A stretch of 6,968 nt of DNA from an uncultured Clostridia bacterium (GTDB lineage Bacteria > Bacillota > Clostridia > Oscillospirales > Oscillospiraceae). The notes below the pieces were generated by a model that saw nothing but the letters and a program-made list of their open reading frames with translations, did not search any database and was not told where the DNA came from. The stretch covers positions 1 to 6,968 of the forward strand of contig CAMGCA010000107.1 of NCBI GenBank assembly GCA_946011705.1, written 5' to 3'. Position numbers and translations under genes: made by a program. This document shows, piece by piece, positions 6,806 through 6,968 of the stretch (position 1 is the stretch's first letter; each line of letters starts with the position of its first letter).

Positions 6806-6843
6806 AAAACACCCTCTCATTTCCCCATGAGAGGGCGTTTTTT
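6806..6843 (+). terminator. Intrinsic terminator after the VanW-family gene
   Basis: CCCTCTCAT (6812-6820) and ATGAGAGGG (6827-6835) form a perfect 9-bp stem with a 6-base loop. After one A-C mismatch, the pairing can extend through AAAAC (6806-6810) with GTTTT (6837-6841). A run of six T (6838-6843) follows. It starts 5 bases after the stop codon. The A-rich left side gives only a short T-run on the other strand, so the main direction is +. Confidence 0.93.
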
Positions 6844-6852
6844 CGTTTCGGT

Positions 6853-6968
6853 AAATTGGAATTTGGCGGCGAGTCGCCGCTGACAATGCGTCACGGACGC
6901 TGGGCGGTCATCCTACATCCTTTGGGCCCCTCGACCATAAGCTGTTACGAAAATTGGAATTTGGCGGC
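6853..6968. repeat. 18-bp direct repeats with a 98-bp period, cut by the window end
   Basis: AAATTGGAATTTGGCGGC occurs at 6853-6870 and again, identically, at 6951-6968, the last base of the window. The interval holds repeat end copy C. Either a tandem array of 98-base units continues beyond the window, or the 18-bp sequences are the edges of two adjacent elements. Only one complete unit is visible, so copy number is unknown. Confidence 0.75.
6866..6936 (+). repeat. Repeat end copy C
   Basis: This stretch begins with the perfect hairpin GCGGCG-AGT-CGCCGC (6866-6880), then TGA, then CAATGCGTCACGGACGCTGG, and ends with the block CCTTTGGGCCCCTCGACC. It matches the complement of 873-943 at 62 of 71 positions without gaps, and copy A more distantly. 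It starts 22 bases after the T-run of the terminator, in the last non-coding part of the window. Confidence 0.85.

Noticed and set aside
6853..6968. CRISPR array
   Set aside because: The repeat is only 18 bp with an 80-base interval that itself contains a dispersed repeat, and only two copies are visible. There are no cas genes.

Overview
The window looks like a chromosomal segment from a Gram-positive member of the Bacillota, most likely class Clostridia (Oscillospirales-type). The reasons are the pth-mfd gene order, AGGAGG ribosome binding sites, a single-membrane type VanW-family envelope protein, and GC-rich third codon positions next to AT-rich sigma-A-type promoters. This placement is an inference from protein character, not from a marker gene. 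All three genes lie on the + strand.

Layout: positions 1-84 hold the tail of a dispersed-repeat-like sequence and the leader of pth. Positions 85-681 encode peptidyl-tRNA hydrolase (Pth), starting at GTG. Positions 682-1011 are a 330-base non-coding stretch. It contains an element of about 257 bases with inverted ends (687-943), a possible extended -10 promoter, an 11-bp perfect hairpin, and an 8-bp tandem duplication just before mfd. Positions 1012-4527 encode the transcription-repair coupling factor Mfd (1171 aa, intact). Positions 4528-4608 hold a near-consensus extended -10 promoter and a strong ribosome binding site. Positions 4609-6801 encode a 730-aa membrane-anchored VanW/YoaR-like protein with a cytoplasmic N-terminal region, one transmembrane helix, extracellular peptidoglycan-binding-like and VanW domains, and an acidic repetitive tail. 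A clear intrinsic terminator follows (6806-6843). After it, another copy of the repeat end begins (6866-6936), flanked by 18-bp direct repeats with a 98-bp period; the window ends inside the second.

Function: pth and mfd are housekeeping genes. Pth recycles peptidyl-tRNAs from aborted translation. Mfd removes stalled RNA polymerase and recruits nucleotide excision repair. The VanW-family gene has its own promoter and terminator and probably acts at the cell envelope. It need not be functionally linked to the other two.

The least explained signal is a small repeat family with three recognisable ends: 687-757 on +, 873-943 on -, and 6866-6936 on +. All three share one architecture: a 15-nt terminal hairpin, a 3-nt spacer, then a conserved core CRATGCGTYACGGACRCTG. 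The hairpin sequences differ between copies while pairing is kept. Two of the ends face each other to make a MITE-like element between pth and mfd. No transposase, CRISPR array, tRNA or rRNA was seen.
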